Counted from the stretch's first letter, positions 47,743-57,976 are shown. The stretch is 64,000 nt of DNA from Bacteroidota bacterium (GCA_029572935.1 JAKQHM010000007.1:1-64000); one strand, 5' to 3'. Notes: generated by a model from the letters alone, not told the origin. Numbers and translations: made by a program.

Positions 47743-50700
47743 TTACATTTTTACAAATCGTATTCTCTGTTTTGCACCCTCTCTGTTTCGTATCTCCAGT
47801 ATGTACACGCCCTGTGGCCATCCATCGAGACGAATCTCCTGGATGGGTTTGTCGATGATCCGCTGACTCAGCATGCTTTGCCCGTTCGCGTTTAGAATGT
47901 AAGCATCCAGTACATCGTAGCGGCCTTCTTCGGGGATGTCTATGTAGAGGAGCTCTGCCGCGGGATTGGGGCGCACCTGTGCATGCCATGCGGAAGATTC
48001 CGGATCGCGGTGGGAGGACACACAGATCCATTGGTTCACCTGGCCTTCACCGGCAGAGAACAGGCGGCAGGGCTGTGTGCCGCAGGAATCATAGGATTCC
48101 AGCGCCTGCACGATCTGGTCGGGATGCAGGGTGCTGATCCACTGGTTGCCGTCCCAGGCAGCCACGCCGGACATGGGATTCATGCCGGCAGCGGTGAACT
48201 TGCCTGCAGCGAATAGTTTGTTTTCGTAGATCTTAAAATCGTAAAGGCCTTCAAAGCTGCTGCTGATGTCACCTCCCGGTAAGGCGATCCAGCTGCTGTC
48301 GTTCCAGCCAGCAATATGGCGGGTCATCGGCAGGCTGTCCGCTGAGGGGAAACGTCCACCTGCGATCAGCATGCTGTCGTATTCTATCAAGGCCTTGACC
48401 CCGAAACCCGGATTTTGTGGATCTACGTCGATTCCACCGCTCCACGCGTTCCAGTTGGTTCCGTCCCATTGTGCTATGTTGCGCTGTGGCACCGAGTAAT
48501 ATCCGCCGGCCACCAGTTGTCCGTTTCTCAGGGTAAGGGAATGAACCGGTCCGTTGAAGCTGGAATTCAAATCGTCGGACCAGATGCTGTCATTCCACAA
48601 GGCGATATGCTGCGTTGGAAGCGGTGAATTGGCTCCGGCCTGATCAAATACTCCTGCCGCCACCAAACCTTGCGGTGTGCTCAGCAAAGAAGCCACCAGG
48701 GGCACCTTGCCCACCGCTGTGACGCCGTCATCCAGATTACTCCACTGGCTGCCATCCCAGGCTGCTACGTTGTTGCTGTTGGGATTGCCTCCGGCGCTGG
48801 TGAAGCTGCCTCCTGCATAGAGCTTGCCCTTGTGTACGGCCAATGCCCGCACGGTACCGTTGATGCCACTGCCCAGGGCGCTCCATTGATGGCCGTCCCA
48901 GGCGGCTATGTTGCTGACCGGTTGGCTGTTGATCTGCGAGAAGGTTCCTGCTACGATGAGCCTGCACTCATACACGGCCATATCGTACACCAGCTGTACG
49001 TTTCCGATGTTTTGCCAGTTTCGGTTGGTGGGTTCGCAGTCAGAACTGCTGCAGGTGCTGTCTGGTGGTGCAGAAGCACAGCTAAAGCTTTGTTCGTGTA
49101 CGCAACTATCGACTTTGCCTTGATGGCTAAAATAATATTTTACCCGAAGGGTGTAGGCGGTGTCCCCGTTTACGCAAAAGGACAGGGGGGCCGTGGGTCC
49201 TGCAGGGAGATAGCCGGACTGATGGGTGAGCAGAATGCCCTGTGCACTGCTGTCGGCCTGATAACCTGTGGCAGCCAATACATTTCCGAAACTGCCTCCG
49301 TCCGTAGTGATCAGGGCTGAAGTAAAGCAATTCGATTGCGGCAGGTCATGCACCAGATCGTAACAGCACTTGCCCGGTGTGGATCCGGATTCGTACAGCT
49401 GACTGCTCAGAGAATCACAGGAGCAGGCCTTGGGCGATGCCGGACAATCAAAGGTTTTGGAATAGCTGCAACTGTCCTTCACCCCTCCGTTGTCGTATAC
49501 ATAATGCACCGTGAGGATGTACTGTGTGGCACCACTCACGCAAAAGGAAGCGGGCAGATAGGTTCCAGCCGGGATCTTTCCGGATTGGTGGGTCAGCACA
49601 AAACTTTGGTTGCCGCCGGAGACCATCCATCCGGAAACGGGTGTGATCTGAATGAATGTTCCGGCACTGACTTCCACGCCGATCTCGCTGAAACATCCCG
49701 ATCTCGGTATGACGGAGCTGAGCACGTAGCAACAGTATCCCGGATTCTGGCTTACAGGGAATATATCGTGCCGGAGCGAATCGCAGTTGCAAACGGGAGG
49801 CGGAGGCGGACAGTCGAAGGTCTTACTGAATACGCAGCTGTCCTTCTTGCCGCCATGATCGTAAAAGTATTTGACCGTGATCGTATAGCTCTGAGCTCCG
49901 CTGACGCAATAGGAGACCGGACTGTAGGTGCCGGCCGGGAAAAAGCCTGAATTCCGGGTGAGCACAAAACTCTGGTTGCCTCCTGTATGGCTGAAACCGG
50001 AATCGGGAAGTATGTCCGCAAAGCTGCCTGCATTCAGGCTAAAATGTACCGAACTGATGCAATCGGATTGAGGAATTTTCATCTCTTGCTCGTAGCAGCA
50101 TTTTCCGGCAGAAGGTGCCTGCACGATCCAGTTATTTTTCAGGGAATCACAACTGCAGGATTTGGGAGCCGGACAATTGAATCCTTGCGTGTACACGCAG
50201 CTATCCCTCTGGTTGCCCACATTGAAATAAAATACAGCCCGTATGGTATAACTGAGCGCACCCGTGACGCAAAATTCAGCAGGTGTCTGTGAGCCTGTGG
50301 GAAGGTTGCCCGATCCGTGCGTCACATTAAAACTTCTGCTGCCCGTCGAACCAACCGTGAAACCTGCCGGACATTTGAGGCCGATGAAGCTGCCATCCGA
50401 AGTGGTCACCTTGATGCTGGTGAAACATTTGCTTTGGTTTGATTTCAAAAAGTAGTTGATGTCGTGACAACAGAGTCCGGGAACGGATGACACTGAATTG
50501 ATGGCCACATCCAGCGAATCGCAACTGCAGGGTGGAGGGGGCGGTGGACAGATCTTTACAAACTGCCTTCTGCAGGAATCCAGCCGGTTGCCTGAGGTGT
50601 CGTAAAAATCCACTGTGAGGGTATAAGCGCCGGTGGTGCCCGTGACGCAAAATGAACCGGGATGGATATTTCCGGGCAGAACAGTACCGCCGGAAGGCAA

Positions 50701-52707
50701 AAAGCAGATCAATCCCGGAGAGGCCTGTGCAGTCCAGCCTGTGGTAGCCTGCACACCTGTCAACACCCCGGAGCTGCTCGTGACGCAGATTTTCGAAAAA
50801 CAAGCTGCTTTGGTGCTTTGGGCCAGCAGGTCAAAACAGCAATCCTGCGCATTTCCCTTGGTCATCAGACTTACAGATTTCAGAGAGTCACAACAACTGC
50901 CTTGCGGCGGCGGCGTGGTCTGGCAAAGGAAGCTGTAGGAAAAGCTGCAGGAATCCGTTTGTCCTCCGGGCAAGTTGTAATAGTAACGAAGCACCAGATT
51001 ATAGGGTCCGGTACCTGCGTTCATGCAAAAGTGGGCCGGTGAGAAATTTCCGGCAGGTATGAAACCACTGTTGTGGCGGATGGTAAAACGCGTAGGGCTT
51101 TGATTGGAAATCAGGAAACCGGCGCCCACATTGGGATTGGAGGATGAAAAGCTGCCATTGCTGATCAAAGCATCCATCCTTGTGAAAATATTGCTGTTTG
51201 GATTGACCGTGCGGATGTCCCAGCAGCAGTTGGCTCCGGATTTTCTTTCCAGGTAATTGACAAAGCTGGAATCGCATTGCGGTTTGGGATTGTTGAGGTT
51301 GCAACTGAAGACGTACTGGAAAATGCAGGTATCCACCTGACCTCCGGAATTATAGTAATAGTGCACCGTGACCGTATAATTGGAAGCGCCCTGTACGCAA
51401 AAATCACCGGCATCAAAGTTGCCGGGTGGCAGATTGCCGCTGTTATGGACAAAGTAAAAACTGCGGTTGGAGGAACTTCGGTGAGACCATCCTTGCGCGG
51501 TATTGGATTGAATGTTGGTGAAGCTTCCGTCGCTGACAAATACCTGCATGGAGCTGAAGCAGCGGTAGGATTGTATTTTACCTTTCAGTTCGTAGCAGCA
51601 GTTTCCACCGGAGGAGGATACAGGCAAAACCGCATTGCTGTTGTAGCTGTCGCAGCGGCAGGCTTTGGAAACCACACAGATCGTTTTTTCACAGGTTTCC
51701 TCACAGGGTCCGTCGCGCACGATCAGACGGACGCGGAAACATCCCGGGATATCATATTTCACGCGGATGCTGTCGCCACGCAGGGTATCCGGTACCGCAC
51801 TGCCTCCTTTCTCCAGGATCCAGGTAAACACGGAATTTTGAGAACCATTACCGGTATAGCGAAATAAAGCCGTATCGCCGACCGTAAGGGTATCAGGACC
51901 CTGGAAGGAACAGGTCAGAAGACAATTGAATGTGGTGCAGACCGTGTCCCGGCAGAGCCCGTTGTCCACATACACGCAATAACAACCGGGAAGAGGCGGG
52001 ACAAAGCACTGATCCTTGGAAAAAAGGGCTGGAGCCCCGCAGGCTACCCAGGTATAGTCCAGTCCGGCCGGAAAGGCACAAAGGGTATCTCCTTGCCTCA
52101 GAATGGCAGCGCGAAAAGGAGGCAATACTCTGACTGTCGCACTGGAGCCTGGATTGAGTTCTGCGCAGTTTGAATCGCCTACGCGCGTGATTTCATACGT
52201 GGTGCTGGTCCCCGGACAGACGGTCAGGTTGTAGTTAAAACCGGCGCTGGTGTATTGGGTCAGTACCCCGTTGGCGCGTATAGTGAACTGGAAGGGTGGT
52301 GTACCCGTGAAACCAATGTTCAGAAGGGCACAATCTCCTTCGCAGATGGTGTCGTTGACTCTGAATTTGGCAGTGGGTTTGGGTGAAACCAGCACGTCGA
52401 CCTCACAGGTCTGTGGGGCCTGTCCGGGTTCCTGGTACACCAGGTTGATCTTGCAGTTGCCTGTGGAAGTGAAGCAGGCGGACTGGGGATCCCGGGAGTT
52501 GGGTTGCGCGATGGTGCCACAGCTGTTGGTCCACTGAAACGTGGCATTGGGCGAGGCAGTACCTGCGAAACTCAGCGGTACGCAATCATCAAGACAGGCT
52601 TTCGCCGGTGCGTCAATGCAGGAACTTTGGGCCATCAGGCCGGCATGAAAAAGAAGAAAAACCGTTAGAAAACGAATAACCGGAGTGAGTAGTGGAAGAA
52701 AACGCAT
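47743..52707 (-). CDS. Giant Cys-rich repeat protein with propeller and T9SS sorting domain
   Basis: The 1654-residue protein has a signal peptide (FLTVFLLFHAGLMAQ) and three or four Cys-containing Ig/PKD-like modules (about 28-348). Seven tandem repeats of about 120 residues follow (about 350-1215, DNA 49070-51660). Each begins with a form of C-x-CDSL, then CCY/W/F about 18 residues on, a G-S-F strand, HxSGxxPAGxxxPxxFCV, YTxxVxYYY and DSC. A region of five to six blades (about 1230-1550, repeats like NVAAWDGSQW and KLYAGGSFTSAGG) precedes the sorting domain (VRPNPAAELLYIDIP, ending RIRFVKM). It is surface-exposed by inference; adhesive or structural roles are possible. The repeat was not matched to a named family. 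Confidence 0.9.
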   Translation of the reverse strand: MRFLPLLTPVIRFLTVFLLFHAGLMAQSSCIDAPAKACLDDCVPLSFAGTASPNATFQWTNSCGTIAQPNSRDPQSACFTSTGNCKINLVYQEPGQAPQTCEVDVLVSPKPTAKFRVNDTICEGDCALLNIGFTGTPPFQFTIRANGVLTQYTSAGFNYNLTVCPGTSTTYEITRVGDSNCAELNPGSSATVRVLPPFRAAILRQGDTLCAFPAGLDYTWVACGAPALFSKDQCFVPPLPGCYCVYVDNGLCRDTVCTTFNCLLTCSFQGPDTLTVGDTALFRYTGNGSQNSVFTWILEKGGSAVPDTLRGDSIRVKYDIPGCFRVRLIVRDGPCEETCEKTICVVSKACRCDSYNSNAVLPVSSSGGNCCYELKGKIQSYRCFSSMQVFVSDGSFTNIQSNTAQGWSHRSSSNRSFYFVHNSGNLPPGNFDAGDFCVQGASNYTVTVHYYYNSGGQVDTCIFQYVFSCNLNNPKPQCDSSFVNYLERKSGANCCWDIRTVNPNSNIFTRMDALISNGSFSSSNPNVGAGFLISNQSPTRFTIRHNSGFIPAGNFSPAHFCMNAGTGPYNLVLRYYYNLPGGQTDSCSFSYSFLCQTTPPPQGSCCDSLKSVSLMTKGNAQDCCFDLLAQSTKAACFSKICVTSSSGVLTGVQATTGWTAQASPGLICFLPSGGTVLPGNIHPGSFCVTGTTGAYTLTVDFYDTSGNRLDSCRRQFVKICPPPPPPCSCDSLDVAINSVSSVPGLCCHDINYFLKSNQSKCFTSIKVTTSDGSFIGLKCPAGFTVGSTGSRSFNVTHGSGNLPTGSQTPAEFCVTGALSYTIRAVFYFNVGNQRDSCVYTQGFNCPAPKSCSCDSLKNNWIVQAPSAGKCCYEQEMKIPQSDCISSVHFSLNAGSFADILPDSGFSHTGGNQSFVLTRNSGFFPAGTYSPVSYCVSGAQSYTITVKYFYDHGGKKDSCVFSKTFDCPPPPPVCNCDSLRHDIFPVSQNPGYCCYVLSSVIPRSGCFSEIGVEVSAGTFIQITPVSGWMVSGGNQSFVLTHQSGKIPAGTYLPASFCVSGATQYILTVHYVYDNGGVKDSCSYSKTFDCPASPKACSCDSLSSQLYESGSTPGKCCYDLVHDLPQSNCFTSALITTDGGSFGNVLAATGYQADSSAQGILLTHQSGYLPAGPTAPLSFCVNGDTAYTLRVKYYFSHQGKVDSCVHEQSFSCASAPPDSTCSSSDCEPTNRNWQNIGNVQLVYDMAVYECRLIVAGTFSQINSQPVSNIAAWDGHQWSALGSGINGTVRALAVHKGKLYAGGSFTSAGGNPNSNNVAAWDGSQWSNLDDGVTAVGKVPLVASLLSTPQGLVAAGVFDQAGANSPLPTQHIALWNDSIWSDDLNSSFNGPVHSLTLRNGQLVAGGYYSVPQRNIAQWDGTNWNAWSGGIDVDPQNPGFGVKALIEYDSMLIAGGRFPSADSLPMTRHIAGWNDSSWIALPGGDISSSFEGLYDFKIYENKLFAAGKFTAAGMNPMSGVAAWDGNQWISTLHPDQIVQALESYDSCGTQPCRLFSAGEGQVNQWICVSSHRDPESSAWHAQVRPNPAAELLYIDIPEEGRYDVLDAYILNANGQSMLSQRIIDKPIQEIRLDGWPQGVYILEIRNREGAKQRIRFVKM

Positions 52708-52926
52708 ACTGAGGAGTATTAAAAGGTGAAAAAATACCTTGCTCAGATTTCAGGAGCCAGGCCCCTCTGTTTGATGCGTGATTTATCCGCGATCCGCAGG
52801 ACGAAGATACGATCAAAACAATTTACTTTCCTAATTATTTCTTAAAAACAGAAGGATGGGTCATTTATAGACCCTCACCTGCTGTCAAGGTCTTATTTTT
52901 GGGTTCCATTTTCTTTTCCATTCAGC

Positions 52927-55428
52927 ATGCATCAGTTCCGTAGGCTTTTTTACCTGTTCTGTCTGGTCGTTTGCCAGGGAGCCCTCTGTCTGCGTGCCGG
53001 GGGAGTGGACCCTCAGAAAAGTCTTTCTGCACACCGCGTCCAGGTACCCATAGTGATCGACGGCAAACTGAATGAGAAAGCGTGGTCACAGGCACCCACA
53101 GCAGAAGGTTTTATCCAGAATGAGCCCTATCCGGGAGCAAAGGCCACGCATGACACACGGGTCATGTTCCTGTACGATGGTCAGGCAGTCTACATCGGTG
53201 CCATCCTGTACGATCCGGAACCTTCCAAAATTTTACGCGAACTCTGCATCCGCGACAATACCAGCAATTCAGACCTGTTCAAAGTTTTTCTGGACGCTTA
53301 CCAAAGCGGACTCAACGGATTCAGTTTTTCGGTGAATGCAGCCGGTGTACAGTCCGAGGCCATCGTTTCCAATCATCAGGAGAATCTGAACTGGAACGCC
53401 GTATGGGACAGCGAGGTCCGGATAGACAGCATGGGATGGGTGGTCGAAATGAAAATTCCCTTTTCCTCACTCAGGTTTCCACAAGCCGAATGGCAGCAGT
53501 GGAATGTTCAATTTACAAGAGAGATACGCAGGTTCCGCGAAACATCGCACTGGAGCAAGGTAGATCCTCTGGTCAACGGATGGGTGCAACAAAGTGGCCG
53601 GGTGGACTCACTGGGGCAACTCGCCTCACCCCTCAGGCTGTCGCTCACTCCTTTTGTGACAGCCTATCTGAACTCAAACTCCGATCAGGGTGCTCAAAAA
53701 TTCACTCCATCCTACAGCGCCGGAGCGGACCTGAAATACGGGATCAACCAGGCCTTCACGCTGGATATGGCCCTGGTGCCCGACTTTGGACAGGTGATAT
53801 CAGACAGACAGGTGCTCAATCTGAGCCCGTTTGAGGTGTTTTTTGACGAGAACAGGCAGTTTTTTACAGAAGGCACCGAGCTTTTTAACCGCGATGGTTT
53901 GTTTTATTCCAGGCGGATCGGCAGCAGGCCCTTGCTTTATCAGTCTGCTTTCAGTCAGCTGAAGGAAGGAGAAAAAATTATGGAAAATCCCGATGTCAGT
54001 CAGTTGTACAATGCCACCAAAATAAGTGGGAGGACTGCAGGAGGCTCCGGATTGGGTTTTTTCAATGCGCTCGTCGGCAGGGAATACGCCGTGATCGAAG
54101 ACTCTGTGGGCAACCGCAGGAATTTCCTGACCAATCCCCTGAGTAATTACAACATCCTCGTGGCGGATCAAAACCTGATCAACAATTCTTATGTGCGGCT
54201 GATCCATACCAGTGTGAGCAGGGAGGGAAGCTTTACTGATGCACACGTCACGGGAATCAATACCGAACTCAAGACCAAAGACCAGCGTTATTCTGTTTTG
54301 GTACGTGGCGTGATGAGCCAGCGCTTTTTGGAGAGCGGGCCCGACCGCGGTTACAGCAGTACCCTGCGCCTGGGCAAGTTTGGTGGTAAATGGACCTGGA
54401 ATCTGCAGCAGGTGATTGAGACGGATCGGTATAATCCCAACGATCTGGGTTTTTTACAAAGTCCCAACGAACAGACCTATACACTTTCGGGAGCCTATCA
54501 GGAGTTCAAGCCCAAAAGCAGAAAGGTGCAATTGTACAATTTCAAATCCAGCATCCTTTATTCCCGCTTGTTTAAGCCGGATGTATTTTCAGATTTTGCC
54601 ATCAATGTCAGTCACTTTTTGTTGTGGCGAAGCCGCGATGCCTATGGAATCAACCTCCGTTTTGAACCATTCGATACGCGCGATTTTTTTGAACCAAGGA
54701 CGCAGGATTTCAGCCAATTCCTGAAATGGCCAGAAAATTATCTTGCTTCTGCATTTTTCTCATCGGATTACCGCAAGCCCCTGGCATTGGATGTCAACTT
54801 CAGTTATCGTTGGTTTGACGTGGAGGGCAGACAGAATTTTGGATTTGGTTTTTTACCGCGTATCCGTTTTTCAGACCGCATTTCACTGTTTGGCAACCTG
54901 GCCATCAGCAACAACCGGCAGGAGCCCGGATATGTCAGCAGGTATCTGATCCCTGAACAGACCGGCGGTTGGAATGATCAGGACGTTTTGATCGGAACAC
55001 GCGACCGCTGGATCGTGGATAATTCCGTTTCGGGCAGATACATCTTCAACAACAAAATGGGATTCACCCTCCGCGTCAGACATTATTGGGATCGCGTCAC
55101 TTATTCAGCTTTTGGCAAACTGGGCGAGGACGGTGTTCCTGACCTACTCGATTTTGATGGAAGAGATCCGTCCGGACATCCCGTTTTTGATCAGAATTTC
55201 AATATATTCAATCTGGACCTGCAATACAACTGGCGGTTTGCTCCAGGCAGCGATCTGATCTTTGTCTGGAAGAATCAGATCTTCAGCAACGGGCGCAAAC
55301 TGGACTCCGGTTATTTCAGAAATTTTTCAGAACTCTTCGATCACCCACAAACCAACAGCATTTCAGTCCGCGTTTTGTATTTCCTGGATTATCTGGACGT
55401 AGAACGAAGGATCAGAAGAGAGGTCTGA
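52927..55428 (+). CDS. DUF5916 protein: CBM9-like domain plus outer-membrane barrel
   Basis: The 833-residue protein has a signal peptide (RLFYLFCLVVCQGALCLRA). A carbohydrate-binding-module-9-like N-terminal domain follows at about 38-225 (IVIDGKLNEKAWSQA, VMFLYDGQAVYIGA, WVVEMKIPFSSLRFP). A long beta-barrel-like domain (DUF5916) contains VPDFGQVISDRQVLNLSPFE and FFDENRQFFTEGTELF, which is the most conserved stretch of the family. The family is common in Bacteroidota and its function is not established; ligand binding at the outer membrane is plausible. It is monocistronic and divergent from the giant Cys-rich gene. Confidence 0.9.
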   Translation: MHQFRRLFYLFCLVVCQGALCLRAGGVDPQKSLSAHRVQVPIVIDGKLNEKAWSQAPTAEGFIQNEPYPGAKATHDTRVMFLYDGQAVYIGAILYDPEPSKILRELCIRDNTSNSDLFKVFLDAYQSGLNGFSFSVNAAGVQSEAIVSNHQENLNWNAVWDSEVRIDSMGWVVEMKIPFSSLRFPQAEWQQWNVQFTREIRRFRETSHWSKVDPLVNGWVQQSGRVDSLGQLASPLRLSLTPFVTAYLNSNSDQGAQKFTPSYSAGADLKYGINQAFTLDMALVPDFGQVISDRQVLNLSPFEVFFDENRQFFTEGTELFNRDGLFYSRRIGSRPLLYQSAFSQLKEGEKIMENPDVSQLYNATKISGRTAGGSGLGFFNALVGREYAVIEDSVGNRRNFLTNPLSNYNILVADQNLINNSYVRLIHTSVSREGSFTDAHVTGINTELKTKDQRYSVLVRGVMSQRFLESGPDRGYSSTLRLGKFGGKWTWNLQQVIETDRYNPNDLGFLQSPNEQTYTLSGAYQEFKPKSRKVQLYNFKSSILYSRLFKPDVFSDFAINVSHFLLWRSRDAYGINLRFEPFDTRDFFEPRTQDFSQFLKWPENYLASAFFSSDYRKPLALDVNFSYRWFDVEGRQNFGFGFLPRIRFSDRISLFGNLAISNNRQEPGYVSRYLIPEQTGGWNDQDVLIGTRDRWIVDNSVSGRYIFNNKMGFTLRVRHYWDRVTYSAFGKLGEDGVPDLLDFDGRDPSGHPVFDQNFNIFNLDLQYNWRFAPGSDLIFVWKNQIFSNGRKLDSGYFRNFSELFDHPQTNSISVRVLYFLDYLDVERRIRREV

Positions 55429-55493
55429 AAAAAATCTGAGAGGGTTTCTGCTTGGCTATTTCAGAAATTTGTTGCGATTGAATGGGTTAAAGT

Positions 55494-55952
55494 CTACTCA
55501 CTGAGCAACATGACCTCTGCCATCAGTACGGCCAGCATTATGGTTCGTCCCGCATCGCTTAGATTATATTCATTCTCGTCATCCGGGCCTATGGAGAGTT
55601 CCACAAAATCGACCGCATCTTTTTCTATCATGGTTTCGTAAAAATGTGTGACCGCCCCGGCAAAGTCCTTTTTTTCGTTGACCACTTCCCAGGCTTTTTC
55701 TTCAGCCTCTTCGATTTGCTCCTGTGTCAGGGATTTCAATCCACTTTCGCGCGAAAAGGTATCAAATATCACCGCGTATAAAAAAACGAGGTAATCCATC
55801 TCTTCTTCGCTGAGCGAATCGGAATTCGTGCCGATCAGAATATCCAGCATGAGCTGATGTTCGCCTTCGATGAGGTCAAATACTTTGTCTGTCTCATTCG
55901 GTGCACTTTCAAATCTTCCGATCGTTTGGTCAAATTTTTCTGCAGGGATCAT
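55494..55952 (-). CDS. Acidic cytoplasmic hypothetical protein coupled to the glycosylase gene
   Basis: The 152-residue, strongly acidic and mostly helical protein (LFDLIEGEH-like DKVFDLIEGEHQLMLDILIG, QEQIEEAEEKAWEVVNEKKD) has no signal peptide or membrane segment. Its ATG overlaps the TGA of the upstream glycosylase gene (ATGA), so the two are translationally coupled. No family was recognised. It could assist or regulate the glycosylase, or simply share its transcript. Confidence 0.7.
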   Translation of the reverse strand: MIPAEKFDQTIGRFESAPNETDKVFDLIEGEHQLMLDILIGTNSDSLSEEEMDYLVFLYAVIFDTFSRESGLKSLTQEQIEEAEEKAWEVVNEKKDFAGAVTHFYETMIEKDAVDFVELSIGPDDENEYNLSDAGRTIMLAVLMAEVMLLSE

Positions 55953-56578
55953 ATTTCAATTTTAAGGTCTTTGGCGGCCCAAAGGTACAGACTTGCCGCG
56001 GTTCGGAAGGGTTTCCATTTTTCTGCCTGATCTTTCATGGTTTTGATCAGGCTTTTGCGATCTCCATCGATCTGATACCATGCCTTCATCGACATCTGGA
56101 TGCCGAGATCGTCTGCTGCAAAAACATCCGGCCTGCCCAGGCAAAATATCAGTACCATCTCAGCCGTCCAGCGTCCTACGCCTTTGATCTGCGAAAGTTT
56201 GACGATGATTTCTTCGTCTCCCATGTCGTGGAAGTCCTCGTTTTTCCATTTGTGTTCTGTGAAATGCTCTGCGATGTTGCGGATGTACGAAGCTTTTTGT
56301 CCGGAGAGACCGACTGACCTTAAATCTTCTGTGGCCATGGACAAAATTTGCTGATTGGATGGAAAATCCGAAGGGAAAAGATCCAGAAAGCGCCTGTTGA
56401 TCACCCTGGCCACCTGAACCGACAGCTGCTGGCTGATGATGGAGGCGATCAGGTGTTCCCGTACCCTGCCATCCGCATCGGATAAGTAAAGTTTCTCAGG
56501 CGGTACTTTTTTAACAATTCGCTTGAGTACGGGATCCCGGGATAAAGCCCGGAGCATTTCCTGATTGTACAGATTCAT
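55949..56578 (-). CDS. DNA-3-methyladenine glycosylase II (AlkA-like, HhH-GPD)
   Basis: From the ATG at 56578 the protein has 209 residues, normal for the short AlkA/MagII-type glycosylases without the N-terminal AlkA domain. It has the HhH-GPD fold: SIISQQLSVQVARVINRRF, the hairpin LSQIKGVGRWTAEMVLIF and the catalytic aspartate in FAADDLGIQ (Asp157 in this numbering). It excises alkylated purines to start base-excision repair. The open frame extends upstream to 56701, but those residues are not conserved-looking. Its stop overlaps the next start. Confidence 0.9.
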   Translation of the reverse strand: MNLYNQEMLRALSRDPVLKRIVKKVPPEKLYLSDADGRVREHLIASIISQQLSVQVARVINRRFLDLFPSDFPSNQQILSMATEDLRSVGLSGQKASYIRNIAEHFTEHKWKNEDFHDMGDEEIIVKLSQIKGVGRWTAEMVLIFCLGRPDVFAADDLGIQMSMKAWYQIDGDRKSLIKTMKDQAEKWKPFRTAASLYLWAAKDLKIEI

Positions 56579-56725
56579 CAGGGATAAAGGTCCGCATTTT
56601 ATTTGATTGAAAATGGGCTCTACATGTTTGATTTTACATCCGGATGCAGGTTGATTGATCGGCACCGCCCTTACGATGTCCTGATTGCCGGGAACCCGCA
56701 CACCGTTTCTATTGTTCTCAGAAAT

Positions 56726-57358
56726 ATGAAGATACTATTGATCGTGCTGGGGGCTTTGTTTCTTTTGTGGCTTGCCTGGGGGTACTTTGGATCTCGTGTG
56801 GAAAGTCCCAAATACCAGCTGATCAGCAAACACGAGGGTTATGAATTGAGAAAATATCCGGCATTCATCGAAGCACGGGTTAAGGTAACCGGCGACTACC
56901 GGGAGGGACTCAACCAGGGCTTTCGCCGTCTGGCTTCCTATATTTTCGGGGCCAACCAACCTGCAGATAAAATCGCCATGACCGCCCCAGTATTGGAATC
57001 CAAAGGGAGTAAAATTGCGATGACCGCACCGGTGGCGGAATCCACCTCCGATTCCGGACGCTGGGTTTCTTTTGTGATGCCAGCTACCTACTCGATGGAT
57101 TTGCTTCCCAAGCCCAATGATGAGGGAATTGAGTTTGTGGAGACGAAGGATCGTTATGTGTATGTAAAGCGTTTTTCAGGATATCCCACTGAGAAAAGGG
57201 TCAGGAAAATGAAAGAAAGGTTGATGCGCGCTCTCGAACGGGATGGCATCCATCCCGAGTCCGAACCCTCAGCCGCCTTCTATAACCCGCCCTGGACGCC
57301 TCCTTTCATGATGAGAAATGAGGTTTGGGTCAACCAGGATCCTTCCGGACTGCCTTGA
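56726..57358 (+). CDS. SOUL-family heme-binding protein
   Basis: The 210-residue protein starts with a membrane anchor or signal (ILLIVLGALFLLWLAWGYF), followed by a SOUL domain: YELRKYPAFIEARVKVTGDY, the repeated KIAMTAPV motifs and VSFVMPATYSMDLLPKPND. SOUL proteins bind heme or porphyrin loosely in many organisms; in bacteria the role is uncertain. The ATG at 56726 is preferred to an upstream start at 56603 because it gives the hydrophobic N-terminus. It is divergent from the glycosylase gene. Confidence 0.9.
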   Translation: MKILLIVLGALFLLWLAWGYFGSRVESPKYQLISKHEGYELRKYPAFIEARVKVTGDYREGLNQGFRRLASYIFGANQPADKIAMTAPVLESKGSKIAMTAPVAESTSDSGRWVSFVMPATYSMDLLPKPNDEGIEFVETKDRYVYVKRFSGYPTEKRVRKMKERLMRALERDGIHPESEPSAAFYNPPWTPPFMMRNEVWVNQDPSGLP

Positions 57359-57410
57359 TCTGTTTGGGTGTAATTTTGAATATCACGAATCGCTTCCCTG
57401 TCACTTTCGC

Positions 57411-57419
57411 TATTTTTGC
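57411..57419 (+). promoter_or_regulatory. -7 promoter box of the coiled-coil lipoprotein gene
   Basis: TATTTTTGC matches TAnnTTTGC exactly, 13 bp before the ATG at 57433. A -33 element is not evident. The leader would be very short. Confidence 0.4.
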
Positions 57420-57432
57420 GGAAAATTGTACC

Positions 57433-57969
57433 ATGACCAAGTATGTACTGATCACCCTCTCCGGATTGTTTCTGATATCATGTGATCAGACGACCAGACA
57501 CAAGCCGGCCATAGATGCTTTGGCAGCGGAGTGGACCACCGCCACCCAGCAAATAGCAGAGGCGGCGACTACCATGGAAAACAACCGCAATACCATCGAT
57601 CTGGTCAGACCCAACATAGAACTGAGGAGTAAATTGCTGGCTAAAAAAACGGAGTCCGAGCAAAAATACCTCAAGGAAATGTGGCTGGCTTTCGATACCC
57701 AGCTCAACGGATTGGATAAACTCCTGCTGCAGGTCAATGAATTTAAAACAGGCTGGGCCAACAAAACAGAACGGGTGCAAAAGCTTCAGCAGGGACTGCA
57801 AAATAAAAAGCTGGACGAAAACACTGAGTCAGAGATCCAGGCGCTCAACGACGCCATCCTGGAAGTAGTGCCACTGGTGGAATCCTGGAACAACAAATCC
57901 AAAGGAGCACTCACTACGGCTATGACAGCCTACCAGAATATGTATCATATTCTGTACCCAAAAAAGTAA
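57433..57969 (+). CDS. Predicted coiled-coil lipoprotein
   Basis: From the ATG at 57433 the protein has 178 residues with a lipobox in LSGLFLISC. The mature protein is almost entirely helical, with heptad-like stretches (LAAEWTTATQQIAEAATTME, LQQGLQNKKLDENTESEIQ). No family was recognised. The start 36 codons upstream lacks a signal peptide. It converges with the DASS transporter gene, leaving only 7 bp between the stops. Confidence 0.75.
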   Translation: MTKYVLITLSGLFLISCDQTTRHKPAIDALAAEWTTATQQIAEAATTMENNRNTIDLVRPNIELRSKLLAKKTESEQKYLKEMWLAFDTQLNGLDKLLLQVNEFKTGWANKTERVQKLQQGLQNKKLDENTESEIQALNDAILEVVPLVESWNNKSKGALTTAMTAYQNMYHILYPKK

Positions 57970-57976
57970 TTCCTCT

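Noticed and set aside
50500-50800. Long plus-strand frames opposite the giant Cys-rich gene
   Set aside because: They are antisense shadows caused by the repeated Cys-rich coding sequence.
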